A program made the position numbers and the translations under genes. The notes beneath the pieces are model-generated. The model did not search any database and was not told the origin of the DNA. It was given only the letters and a program-made list of their open reading frames with translations. A stretch of 64,000 nt of DNA from NCBI RefSeq assembly GCF_001693385.1, contig NZ_CP016428.1:2976001-3040000 (forward strand), given 5' to 3'. Shown in pieces: positions 54,605 to 61,934 of this stretch (position 1 is the stretch's first letter; each line of letters opens with the position of its first letter). This stretch comes from Bradyrhizobium icense. GTDB taxonomy: Bacteria > Pseudomonadota > Alphaproteobacteria > Rhizobiales > Xanthobacteraceae.

Positions 54605-54807
54605 CAGATGCCTCCCCGCGACGGTGCTTATCCGCCACAAACCTCCGTCTCGTTTCAGCAGGTGTTTCTTAGACGATTTTTGCCCTCAGGCTTCATAAGC
54701 TTTGCTTAAGGTTTCGAAAAGGAGTTCTGATTTTCCTAACCCCCGTAAATGGCGGTTAGCTCTCGATGAATTTTCGTGCGGACATCAAAGATCAAGAGAG
54801 TGCTGTG
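54605..54807. promoter_or_regulatory. Divergent promoter region, SCO/hemA and cbb3-cluster units
   Basis: 203 bp between the divergent SCO and cupredoxin genes, so it should control both halves of the respiratory block. I looked for TTG-N8-CAA (FNR/FixK) boxes and found none with both halves; AAAGATCAAGAG at about 54787 carries only one half-site. Regulation therefore remains open. Confidence 0.45.
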
Positions 54808-55563
54808 ATGACTGGCTTAGCCATGAAGTGGCTGATCGGGGCGTCGTCGATGGTCGCGGCGGTGGCAACGCCGCTCCCGGCGCCAGCCTACGAAGCGGGC
54901 CCGGTCGCGGGCGGCGGATCGATCACCGGCAAGGTCGTATTCAACGGACCCCCCGGCACCCGAAAGGTAATTCCGACAAAGGACATCGAGGTCTGCGGCG
55001 GCCCCTACGAGGAGACGCTCATCCAGGTCGGGCCGGACAAGGCGGTGCAGAACGCCGTCGTGTACCTGACCGATATCGCGAAAGGAAAAGCCTGGCCTGC
55101 GGACGCCAAGAAGCCGGAGATCGACAACAAGAAGTGCAAATTCGAACCCAACATTCAGGTGATACGCGTGGGTGGGCTGGATGTCGTCAACAGCGATCCG
55201 ATGCTCCACAACACGCACGGCTATTACGGCAAGCGCACGGTGTTCAACCTCGCTCTCCCCAACCAGGGTCAGCGGATTCCTGTCGAGTTGCCGCGGCCGG
55301 GTGAGGTGCGCATCGATTGTGACGCACATGGCTGGATGGAAGCGTTTATCTATGTCGCCGACAATCCCTACTACGCCGTCACCGGCGCCGACGGCAAATT
55401 CACCATCTCCGACATTCCGGCCGGAAACTACAAGCTGCTCGTGTACCACCCCTTCACTGGTCCAAACGAGCAGGCGGTGACCGTTGCGGCGGGGAAGCCG
55501 AGCGATCTGAACATCGAACTGAAGAAGGGCGCCTCTTCGATCCAGGGCGGCTCCGGCAAGTAA
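54808..55563 (+). CDS. Exported cupredoxin-like protein with regulatory-type C-terminal domain
   Basis: 251 aa from ATG 54808. A signal peptide (about 27 residues) is followed by a domain whose ligands look like a type 1 copper site: His134 in HNTHGYY, then Cys171, His174 and Met177 in CDAHGWM. A carboxypeptidase-regulatory-like beta-sandwich follows (GKFTISDIPAGNYKLLVYH). Cys63 and Cys110 could pair. The family is often labelled methylamine-utilisation protein. As first gene of the + strand cbb3 unit it may carry copper or electrons to the oxidase; this is inference. Confidence 0.85.
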   Translation: MTGLAMKWLIGASSMVAAVATPLPAPAYEAGPVAGGGSITGKVVFNGPPGTRKVIPTKDIEVCGGPYEETLIQVGPDKAVQNAVVYLTDIAKGKAWPADAKKPEIDNKKCKFEPNIQVIRVGGLDVVNSDPMLHNTHGYYGKRTVFNLALPNQGQRIPVELPRPGEVRIDCDAHGWMEAFIYVADNPYYAVTGADGKFTISDIPAGNYKLLVYHPFTGPNEQAVTVAAGKPSDLNIELKKGASSIQGGSGK

Positions 55564-55687
55564 CGGGTTTTGCGGCTCTACTTGCGACAATCGAGCCGAA
55601 GAAATGTGGTGAGGACGCGGACGGTCGGGACCGCGTCGCGTGAGAGGAGCGACGCCTTGTAATGACCCATCGCAAGGGAGGAAACCC

Positions 55688-56818
55688 ATGTCCGAGCTTG
55701 AGCGCGATCGGCGTGAAATGGCCGCGGTGCTCCAACAGCCCGGGGTGCGTCCTGACCCCTCGCTGCGGATTACCCGGCGCACCTTTGTTCACAAATCATG
55801 TCTCGTCGGAGCCGCGACCGTAGCGGAGACCTTCGCCTGGTGGCCGCTGCTCAACACCCTCGACGTCGCTTATGCGGCGGAGGCGCCATTCAAGTTTGCC
55901 TGGATTTCCGACACCCATCTCTATCCGAAATCACTCAATACGCGCTTCGTCGAGAAGACGGTGCGTGCCGCCAAGGAGGTACAGGCCATGAGTCCTCCGG
56001 CCGACTTCCTGATCTTCGGCGGCGACCTGGCCCAACTTGGCAAGGTCGAGGAACTCGAGCTCGGGGTGGAGCTCTTGAAAGAAGTCAACATCCGCAAGGT
56101 CTTCATCCCCGGCGAGCACGATTGGTACCTCGATATGGGCAAGAAATGGGGCGAGCTGTTCGGTCAGCCCCACTGGACCTTCGACCACAAGGGCGTGCGG
56201 TTTATCGGGCTCGACACCGTCAGTCGCGGCCCGGACTATTGGACGGCGAGGAAAATGAGTCCCGAGGAGCGCATGGGGCACATGGCCACGCTCGACGGAA
56301 CAGTCGCCGGCGCGTGGGCAGGCGTGGGCCGCGATCAGCTCGACTGGCTGCAGAAGACGCTTGCCAATTGGGATCGGAATCGGCCGGTCGTCATCTTCAG
56401 CCACAATCCGCTCTACGAGTACTATCCGCCGTGGAACTTCTGGGTGCGGGATTGGCGCGAGGTGAACGAGGTGCTCAAGCCCTACACCAAAGTCACCAAC
56501 ATTCACGGTCACACGCATCAGGTGCTCTATAACGAAATCGGCACCATGCGCTCGATCGGCATGCTGGCAACCTCATGGCCTTGGCCTTACGCCCCGGAGG
56601 GAGTGCCGAAGCTGACGAAGCCGATGATCCGGGTCGACCCTGGTGATCACTTCGACGGGGTCGGTTGGGCTAAGATCGACGTCAGCGCCGAGGACAAAGT
56701 CGACGCCGAATACATGATGTGGCGCAAGCAGGTGTACGCGCAGTCACCGGATGACTATGCGAAGAGCATTACCGAGGTTTTGCGGCCTCGGATCGCCGAC
56801 AACATGTGGCCATACTAG
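55688..56818 (+). CDS. Tat-exported metallophosphoesterase
   Basis: 376 aa from ATG 55688, preceded by GGGAGGAAA. A twin-arginine signal (TRRTFVHKS) about 40 residues in precedes a calcineurin-like phosphoesterase: ISDTHLYP, GGDLAQ, GEHDWY, SHNPLYEY and NIHGHTHQ are the five metal-binding motifs. It hydrolyses a phosphate ester outside the cytoplasm; the substrate is unknown. Its presence inside an oxidase cluster is unexpected. Confidence 0.9.
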   Translation: MSELERDRREMAAVLQQPGVRPDPSLRITRRTFVHKSCLVGAATVAETFAWWPLLNTLDVAYAAEAPFKFAWISDTHLYPKSLNTRFVEKTVRAAKEVQAMSPPADFLIFGGDLAQLGKVEELELGVELLKEVNIRKVFIPGEHDWYLDMGKKWGELFGQPHWTFDHKGVRFIGLDTVSRGPDYWTARKMSPEERMGHMATLDGTVAGAWAGVGRDQLDWLQKTLANWDRNRPVVIFSHNPLYEYYPPWNFWVRDWREVNEVLKPYTKVTNIHGHTHQVLYNEIGTMRSIGMLATSWPWPYAPEGVPKLTKPMIRVDPGDHFDGVGWAKIDVSAEDKVDAEYMMWRKQVYAQSPDDYAKSITEVLRPRIADNMWPY

Positions 56819-56828
56819 GAGAATGGTC

Positions 56829-57281
56829 ATGACCGCGCCCATTACACGTTTCATCCTGTTCCGCGCCGCCCCGGCGGTAGCGCTTGCCGTTATGGTCGGC
56901 CCTGCGACTGCACACAAGGACCCAGTGACGCCGCAGCTGCTGAAGGCCTACCAGGAAGTGTTCATGGAGCAGGTCCGCAAGGGCGACTTGCTGTTCCATG
57001 GCGATGCCAAAACCGAGGAGGCGATGGGGGTCGTGTTGTCTAAGACGGGAATGGCGTGTGCTATGTGCCATCCGATGACTGCCGATACCCACCCCGCCAC
57101 GTTCCCGAAGTTCCAGGCGCAGATGGCCAAGTTCGCGACGCTGCGCGACATGATCAATTGGTGCATCGAGAAGCCCAACCAGGGAGAAAAGATCGCCGAT
57201 GACTCGGAAGCGATGAAGGCTTTGGAAGCCTACATCTACTGGTCGCAGAGCGGCACGGTCTTGAACCCGGGCAAGTTTTGA
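56829..57281 (+). CDS. Small periplasmic c-type cytochrome
   Basis: 150 aa from ATG 56829, after AGGAGAAT. A signal peptide ends near ATAHK, followed by a single haem-c site CAMCH (77-81). It has a distinctive sequence with many Met residues, including CHPMTADTHPATFPKF. It may donate electrons to the oxidase encoded next or sit in a quinol-to-oxidase chain. Related short cytochromes occur next to such variant cbb3 operons. Confidence 0.86.
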   Translation: MTAPITRFILFRAAPAVALAVMVGPATAHKDPVTPQLLKAYQEVFMEQVRKGDLLFHGDAKTEEAMGVVLSKTGMACAMCHPMTADTHPATFPKFQAQMAKFATLRDMINWCIEKPNQGEKIADDSEAMKALEAYIYWSQSGTVLNPGKF

Positions 57282-57389
57282 TTTCGATTTTGCGAAGTGG
57301 AGGCTTCTAGCGCGGGTCAGTGCTATCGAAGCTGCATCCGCCTGAGAGCAGGAGAGAATGCATTAGCGGACAGGCAAGGGGAATGCTTT

Positions 57390-58847
57390 ATGGCGGAAGT
57401 GTTTCCTGCAGAGAGATTGCGGGGCAGGTTCAGCGGGATCAATCTGGATGATCTGGTCGATTGGCGCGTAGTCCGAACCTGGCTTTACTTTGGCATGTTC
57501 TGGCTCCTCGTCACGCCTTCGGTCGGCGTGGCAATCTCGGGTCTCTTCAACTATCCGGACTACCTTGGAACCAATAATCTAGGGCTGACCTTTGGCCGGC
57601 TGCGGCCGGTTCATGTCAATGGCGTCATCTTCGGCGCCTTTTCGGCCCTCTTCATCGGCGAATGTCACTATTTGGTCCCGCGCCTCTGCGGCGTGCGGGT
57701 ACCATGGCCACAATGGGGCGTACCGCTGGCATGGCTGTACAACATCAGCCTGGCGGCGGGGCTGATCTCGCTGCCTTTTGCGCAGAACCATGGTCTGGAG
57801 GCAGGCGAGCTTCCGCTCTTCGCAGAGATTCCCATCTTCATCGTCATCGCGGCGACGACGGCACAGTTCCTCTTCACCATCGCGCAACGACTCGAGGCGC
57901 CGCTCTATGTGGCGCTCTGGTATCTCATTGGGGCCTTCGTATGGACGACGATGAATCTGCTGCTGGGCAGCTTTATCCTCCCCTACACGATTCCAGGCAT
58001 TAACAGCGCCGCGTTCCACGGCCTCTACATCCACTACATTGTCGGATTATGGATCACGCCCGCAGGCTACGTGCTCATCTACTATTTCCTGCCGGTTAGT
58101 GTGCGCAATCCGCTCTACGCACACCAGCTGTCGCTGGTGGGCTTCTGGTCGCTCGCGCTGTTCTATCCCTTCGTTGGCATCCACCATTATCTGTATAGCC
58201 CGATCGCCGATTGGACCGAGACTCTCGCGATCATCACCTCCATGTTGCTGATCATTCCCGTGTGGACGGTGCTCGTGAATTTCTTCGGCACCGTGAAGGG
58301 GCGTTGGGATGGTTTCGGCAAGAATCTCCCGGCAAAGTTCCTGATCATGGGATCGCTGATGTACCTGGCCGGTTGCTTCCAGGGCTCGACTGAGGCGTTG
58401 CGGTCGATCCAGCAGCCCACCCATTTCACCGATTTTGTGATCTCGCACTCACACCTCACGGTTTTCGGCACATTCGTGGTCTGGGCGATGGGCGGTCTGA
58501 TTTACGTGTGGCCGCGCGCCTTCAAACGCGAGCTTTGGTCATGGACGCTTGGCAACTGGTCGTTCTGGCTAATCACTGTCGGTATTTCCACCATGGGTCT
58601 GGTGCTGACCGCCGGCGGTCTGCAGCAAGGCTTCGAATGGATGAATGGCACCGAGTGGCTCGATACGGTGGTCCGGATGAAAGCCTATTGGCTGGTGCGT
58701 ACTCTCAGCGGCATCACGATGGACATCGGGATGTCCCTGCTCGTCTTCAATCTTATGATGACCGCGCTCAGTCGACCGGCCGAGGAAAGAGAGCCCATCG
58801 CAGCCCCAGGTGCAGCCCCGATTCCCGCCGGAGGGCAAGCTGAATGA
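57390..58847 (+). CDS. ccoN: cbb3-type cytochrome c oxidase subunit I (CcoN-like)
   Basis: 485-aa haem-copper oxidase catalytic subunit from ATG 57390, preceded by AAGGGGA; codons upstream to 57297 look non-coding. Ligands are visible: His75 (low-spin haem b) in RPVHVNGV, CuB ligands His215, His265 and His266 (FVGIHHYLY), and His353 and His355 in ISHSHLT for the two haems. Tyr259 lies six residues before His265, as in the covalently linked Tyr of cbb3. It overlaps the next gene by 4 bp. The sequence is divergent from classical FixN. Confidence 0.95.
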   Translation: MAEVFPAERLRGRFSGINLDDLVDWRVVRTWLYFGMFWLLVTPSVGVAISGLFNYPDYLGTNNLGLTFGRLRPVHVNGVIFGAFSALFIGECHYLVPRLCGVRVPWPQWGVPLAWLYNISLAAGLISLPFAQNHGLEAGELPLFAEIPIFIVIAATTAQFLFTIAQRLEAPLYVALWYLIGAFVWTTMNLLLGSFILPYTIPGINSAAFHGLYIHYIVGLWITPAGYVLIYYFLPVSVRNPLYAHQLSLVGFWSLALFYPFVGIHHYLYSPIADWTETLAIITSMLLIIPVWTVLVNFFGTVKGRWDGFGKNLPAKFLIMGSLMYLAGCFQGSTEALRSIQQPTHFTDFVISHSHLTVFGTFVVWAMGGLIYVWPRAFKRELWSWTLGNWSFWLITVGISTMGLVLTAGGLQQGFEWMNGTEWLDTVVRMKAYWLVRTLSGITMDIGMSLLVFNLMMTALSRPAEEREPIAAPGAAPIPAGGQAE

Positions 58848-60532
58848 GTGCGCGCTTTGTCGCTCTGGTAGCCGGGGTTTTCTTCTTCTTCCTTGCCGTG
58901 GTCACCCAGGGCATCCTACCCTTTATTGAGCCGACGGCGCGGACGACCGACGTGACCGCCGTGGTCCGCACCGATTTTGGTCAGCTCAAATGGATGGTGA
59001 CCGAGGCCACTGATTATACGCCGCTGCAGCAGCTCGGTCGCCAGGTGTATCTGCGCGAGGGGTGTTGGTACTGCCATTCGCAATACGTCCGTCCGGTGAC
59101 CGGCGAGACGCGCCGTTGGGGTCCGGTCTCCGAAGCAGGCGAATACGCCTTCGATGTGCCTCACCTATGGGGCACGCGGCGTATCGGGCCGGATCTGACG
59201 CGGGTCGGGCTCAAGTTCAGCGACGAATGGCATCTCGCGCATTTCTGGAATCCGCGAATGCTCTCGCCCGATTCGAATATGGCGCCTTTTCGGGGACTGT
59301 TCGAGACGCCCGCGGAACGAGTCAAGATTGTCGATGACGGAGCTGGTAATCGTAGCCTGGAACGAACGCCCGTTACTGAGAAGCTCTTCGCATTCGAAAG
59401 CAAGGAGCAGGTCAAGCTCACGCCGAACGCCGATGGACTTCTGTTTGTGCCGATGGCGGCGCGCGGCAAGGCTCCGATCATCTGGACACCGAATAAGGAA
59501 TATACCGGCGACACAGTCAACATCGCCGCCGAGACAGAAGCGCTGCAGGGGCTCATCGCTTATCTTCAAAAACTTGGCATGAATCGTGGCAAGTGGCGGG
59601 ACCTGTTTGAGCCGCAAAAGCTCGAAGTTACGGATGCCACGGTGCCACGATCGAGCGAATGGATCACCTACGGCAAAGAGGTCTATCAGCGGCGATGCCT
59701 CGGCTGCCACGGGGAGAGCGGCGACGGTAATGGACCGGCTGCCACCTTTATGTACAAGCAGCGCCCGAGGAGCTTCGCCGCGGCCGTTTTCAAGTTCAGG
59801 CTGACCAAGGAGCCGTTGCCGACCGATGGCGACCTTCTGCGCACCATTACACGCGGCGTTCGGGGCACGGCGATGCCCGCCTGGCACGAGCTGCATATAA
59901 TCGACCGCCTCGCTGTCATTCAGTACATCAAGTACGAGCTGGCGGTCGACCGCGCCGATGCGGCAAAGCCTTATGCCTATTTCAAGGAGGAACCGCCAGG
60001 TCCGCCCCTGTACATCGGGCGGCCGCCTGTTCCGTCTGAGCAGATGCTCACTCGCGCCAAGGATGTGTGGCAGAGTGCAAAGTGTTGGGAGTGTCATGGT
60101 CAGACCGGGAAGGGCGATGGCGAAAAGGCTCCTGGTCTGAAGGACGATCTGGGCTTTCCGAGCCCTCCAGCGGACCTTACTGCCGGCCAGTTCAAGTCAG
60201 GTCCTACCGTTGAGGACATCTTCCGCACCATGACGACCGGGTTGAGCGGCACGCCCATGCCATCCTACCGGGATCCGCTGTCGGAAGAGGACCGCTGGGC
60301 GCTCTCCTACTACGTGCTTGCGCTGTCGGCCTACAAGGATCCGCTGTCGGGTGAGCCGCTGCCGATCGCCCCCAATGATCGCAGGGCGCTCAACGATCCC
60401 GCGCTTGATGCCGATACGCCGGACAAAGCCTACGTCCCAAGCGGCCGCGCCGCAGCGAGCCGCGGTGGCGCTCACATCCTGGCCGGCCGCAACGGGAACA
60501 GCGTCGCCGAGCAGCAGGCCGGCAAGGAGTAA
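58844..60532 (+). CDS. ccoO: CcoO fused to two further haem-c domains (triple-haem cbb3 subunit)
   Basis: 562 aa. An N-terminal membrane helix (ALVAGVFFFFLAVV) and the CcoO haem site CWYCH (74-78) come with the family block CHSQYVRPVTGE. Unlike ordinary CcoO (about 240 aa, one haem), the chain continues with two cytochrome c domains, haem sites CLGCH (285-289) and CWECH (414-418). That is the haem number of CcoP, which is otherwise missing. I read this as a CcoO-CcoP dihaem-domain fusion. Axial methionines are plausible in GTAMPAW and GTPMPSY. Confidence 0.93.
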   Translation: MSARFVALVAGVFFFFLAVVTQGILPFIEPTARTTDVTAVVRTDFGQLKWMVTEATDYTPLQQLGRQVYLREGCWYCHSQYVRPVTGETRRWGPVSEAGEYAFDVPHLWGTRRIGPDLTRVGLKFSDEWHLAHFWNPRMLSPDSNMAPFRGLFETPAERVKIVDDGAGNRSLERTPVTEKLFAFESKEQVKLTPNADGLLFVPMAARGKAPIIWTPNKEYTGDTVNIAAETEALQGLIAYLQKLGMNRGKWRDLFEPQKLEVTDATVPRSSEWITYGKEVYQRRCLGCHGESGDGNGPAATFMYKQRPRSFAAAVFKFRLTKEPLPTDGDLLRTITRGVRGTAMPAWHELHIIDRLAVIQYIKYELAVDRADAAKPYAYFKEEPPGPPLYIGRPPVPSEQMLTRAKDVWQSAKCWECHGQTGKGDGEKAPGLKDDLGFPSPPADLTAGQFKSGPTVEDIFRTMTTGLSGTPMPSYRDPLSEEDRWALSYYVLALSAYKDPLSGEPLPIAPNDRRALNDPALDADTPDKAYVPSGRAAASRGGAHILAGRNGNSVAEQQAGKE

Positions 60533-60538
60533 TGAGCG

Positions 60539-60730
60539 ATGACCATCTATTTCGAGATCGTCGGCCCCTACATTGCAGCCTTGATGATGAGTCTCGGTGC
60601 ACTCTGCGTCTTCATTTGGGGCGTGCTCTCGGGCGCCTTCAGCGGCGCCAACGATGCATCCATACGGTTCCTGCAGAGGGAGATCGGCGATGACGGATCC
60701 GACGCACACGCCAAACACGACGGCGAATAA
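60539..60730 (+). CDS. Small membrane protein, CcoS-like
   Basis: 63 aa with one membrane helix (ALMMSLGALCVFIWGVLSGAF) followed by a short acidic tail. Length, topology and the helix-then-DxxxRxL pattern resemble CcoS, the cbb3 maturation protein, though similarity is weak. It begins 6 bp after the oxidase subunit gene and overlaps the next small gene by 41 bp. Confidence 0.68.
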   Translation: MTIYFEIVGPYIAALMMSLGALCVFIWGVLSGAFSGANDASIRFLQREIGDDGSDAHAKHDGE

Positions 60731-60899
60731 CAGCTCACCCGCCGATCCGGAGGAGATGGAGGAGTATGCGGGTGGCACTATTCAGTCTCGCCACGGCTAC
60801 ATTCCCTTGTGGCTGCTGGCCGTCTATGTCGTCCTCTTCATCTGGGCGCTGTACTATCTCGTCGTCTATTGGGGTGGGCTGGGACCGGGACGGATCTAG
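60690..60899 (+). CDS. 69-residue membrane anchor resembling the CcoP N-terminal helix
   Basis: ATG 60690 follows AGAGGGAG. An acidic N-terminal stretch (PEEMEEYAGG) is followed by a single helix, IPLWLLAVYVVLFIWALYYL, then VVYWGGLGPG. This acid-then-helix-then-YxGLG layout is that of the CcoP/FixP N-terminal membrane segment, but no haem domain follows. With the two haem-c domains fused to CcoO upstream, this could be the separated anchor. Similarity judged by eye. Confidence 0.68.
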   Translation: MTDPTHTPNTTANNSSPADPEEMEEYAGGTIQSRHGYIPLWLLAVYVVLFIWALYYLVVYWGGLGPGRI

Positions 60900-60960
60900 C
60901 GATCGCGGCCCACAGGCAGGCCGGCAATCGATTGAATGCTGATTCTATAAGGAGCGGGAG

Positions 60961-61083
60961 ATGCCGGTTGAGAAGGAGCAGAGGATGCTGGCAGCCAGGA
61001 TCATTCTCGCCATCATAGGCTTGAATCTGCTCTTTCTGTTCTTCGAACTCACCATGAACGTGGTCCGTGTCTATTTCGGCTGA
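60961..61083 (+). CDS. 40-residue single-pass membrane protein
   Basis: Begins ATG 60961 after AAGGAGCGGGAG. The protein has a charged start (MPVEKEQRM) and one helix (AARIILAIIGLNLLFLFFEL), ending MNVVRVYFG. The good ribosome site and position inside the oxidase operon support translation. No known family; possibly an oxidase accessory peptide like CcoQ/CcoH. Confidence 0.65.
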   Translation: MPVEKEQRMLAARIILAIIGLNLLFLFFELTMNVVRVYFG

Positions 61084-61095
61084 CCAGGAGGGCGC

Positions 61096-61218
61096 ATGTT
61101 GGAGAATCCGGTTTTCTCGCTCGCCGATGTGAGTGCAATTCAGGTCATCGCGTTTGTCGGCTTCACGATCGCCACCATTGCCTTTTTTGGTTGGGTTGCC
61201 TGGCTCGTGCGCCGATGA
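61096..61218 (+). CDS. 40-residue single-pass membrane protein
   Basis: Begins ATG 61096 after CAGGAGGGC. It has a polar N-terminus (MLENPVFSLADVSA) and one helix (VIAFVGFTIATIAFFGWVAW) ending in LVRR. Its stop overlaps the next gene's start as ATGA, so coupling is strong evidence that it is real. Family unknown; a CcoQ-like role is possible. Confidence 0.7.
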   Translation: MLENPVFSLADVSAIQVIAFVGFTIATIAFFGWVAWLVRR

Positions 61219-61934
61219 GCGCCTATCTGATAATCTTCTTCGCGGGGTTCGCCGGCAGTTTTCACTGCATCGGTATGTGCGGCGGGTTCGCTTGTGCGCT
61301 GGGCCGCGATCCGCAGGGACGCGGCGCGACAGTTCTGCGCCATCTGCTGTACAATACCGGTCGATTGACGACCTATTGCTTTCTCGGCGGACTAGCGGGC
61401 GCCCTCGGCCAGCTCATATGCACGCCGCAGGGAACGACAGTCCCGCTGCTGAGCGGTTCGCTTGACACCGGTCAGCGGATTCTCGCGATCCTCGCCGGAT
61501 TGCTGATGATCGCCATGGCGCTGCAGTTCTTTGGCCTGCTGCCGCGCCTGCATCGCATCACGTCAGGCTCCGGCGCCAGCACCTTCGCGGCATCCCTGCG
61601 CAGCCTGTTGACGGCGCCGGGACATGCCGCCCCGCTCGCGTTTGGCGTATTCAATGGCTTCCTGCCTTGTCCGCTGGTCTACGCCTTTGCCGCGCAGGCG
61701 GCGAGCACGGCCGGAGCGTTGCCGGGCTTTCTCACCATGGCAGCGTTCGGGCTTGGGACCTTCCCCGCAATGCTTCTGATGGGCGGCGTCGGCCGAGCGC
61801 TGGCGCCGGCGTGGCGGCAGCGCGGCGTGTGGCTGGCCGGTAGTTGCATTCTGCTGCTCGGTCTCGTCACCGTTGGCCGCGGCATTCTGCCCTTCGCCGT
61901 GCACTTCGCGCATGGCTGGACAGAACCAGCATGA
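61215..61934 (+). CDS. Sulfite exporter TauE/SafE-family (DsbD_2-like) membrane protein
   Basis: 239-aa polytopic membrane protein with six predicted helices. The motif GFAGSFHCIGMCGGF near residue 10 and FNGFLPCPLVYAFAAQA in the middle are the conserved paired Cys-containing blocks of the UreH/DsbD_2-type TauE/SafE branch. Members next to ccoI/fixI genes are thought to help copper or thiol handling in cbb3 assembly (CcoH/FixH-linked clusters). It overlaps both neighbours by 4 bp. Confidence 0.88.
   Translation: MSAYLIIFFAGFAGSFHCIGMCGGFACALGRDPQGRGATVLRHLLYNTGRLTTYCFLGGLAGALGQLICTPQGTTVPLLSGSLDTGQRILAILAGLLMIAMALQFFGLLPRLHRITSGSGASTFAASLRSLLTAPGHAAPLAFGVFNGFLPCPLVYAFAAQAASTAGALPGFLTMAAFGLGTFPAMLLMGGVGRALAPAWRQRGVWLAGSCILLLGLVTVGRGILPFAVHFAHGWTEPA

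Noticed and set aside
54605..57389. FNR/FixK boxes (TTG-N8-CAA) controlling the oxidase genes
   Set aside because: Read through 54605-54807 and 57282-57389 by eye; only half-sites found. A matrix scan would be needed to exclude a degenerate site.
59165..60097. A 310-codon minus-strand frame
   Set aside because: Opposite the triple-haem CcoO fusion; no recognisable protein blocks.
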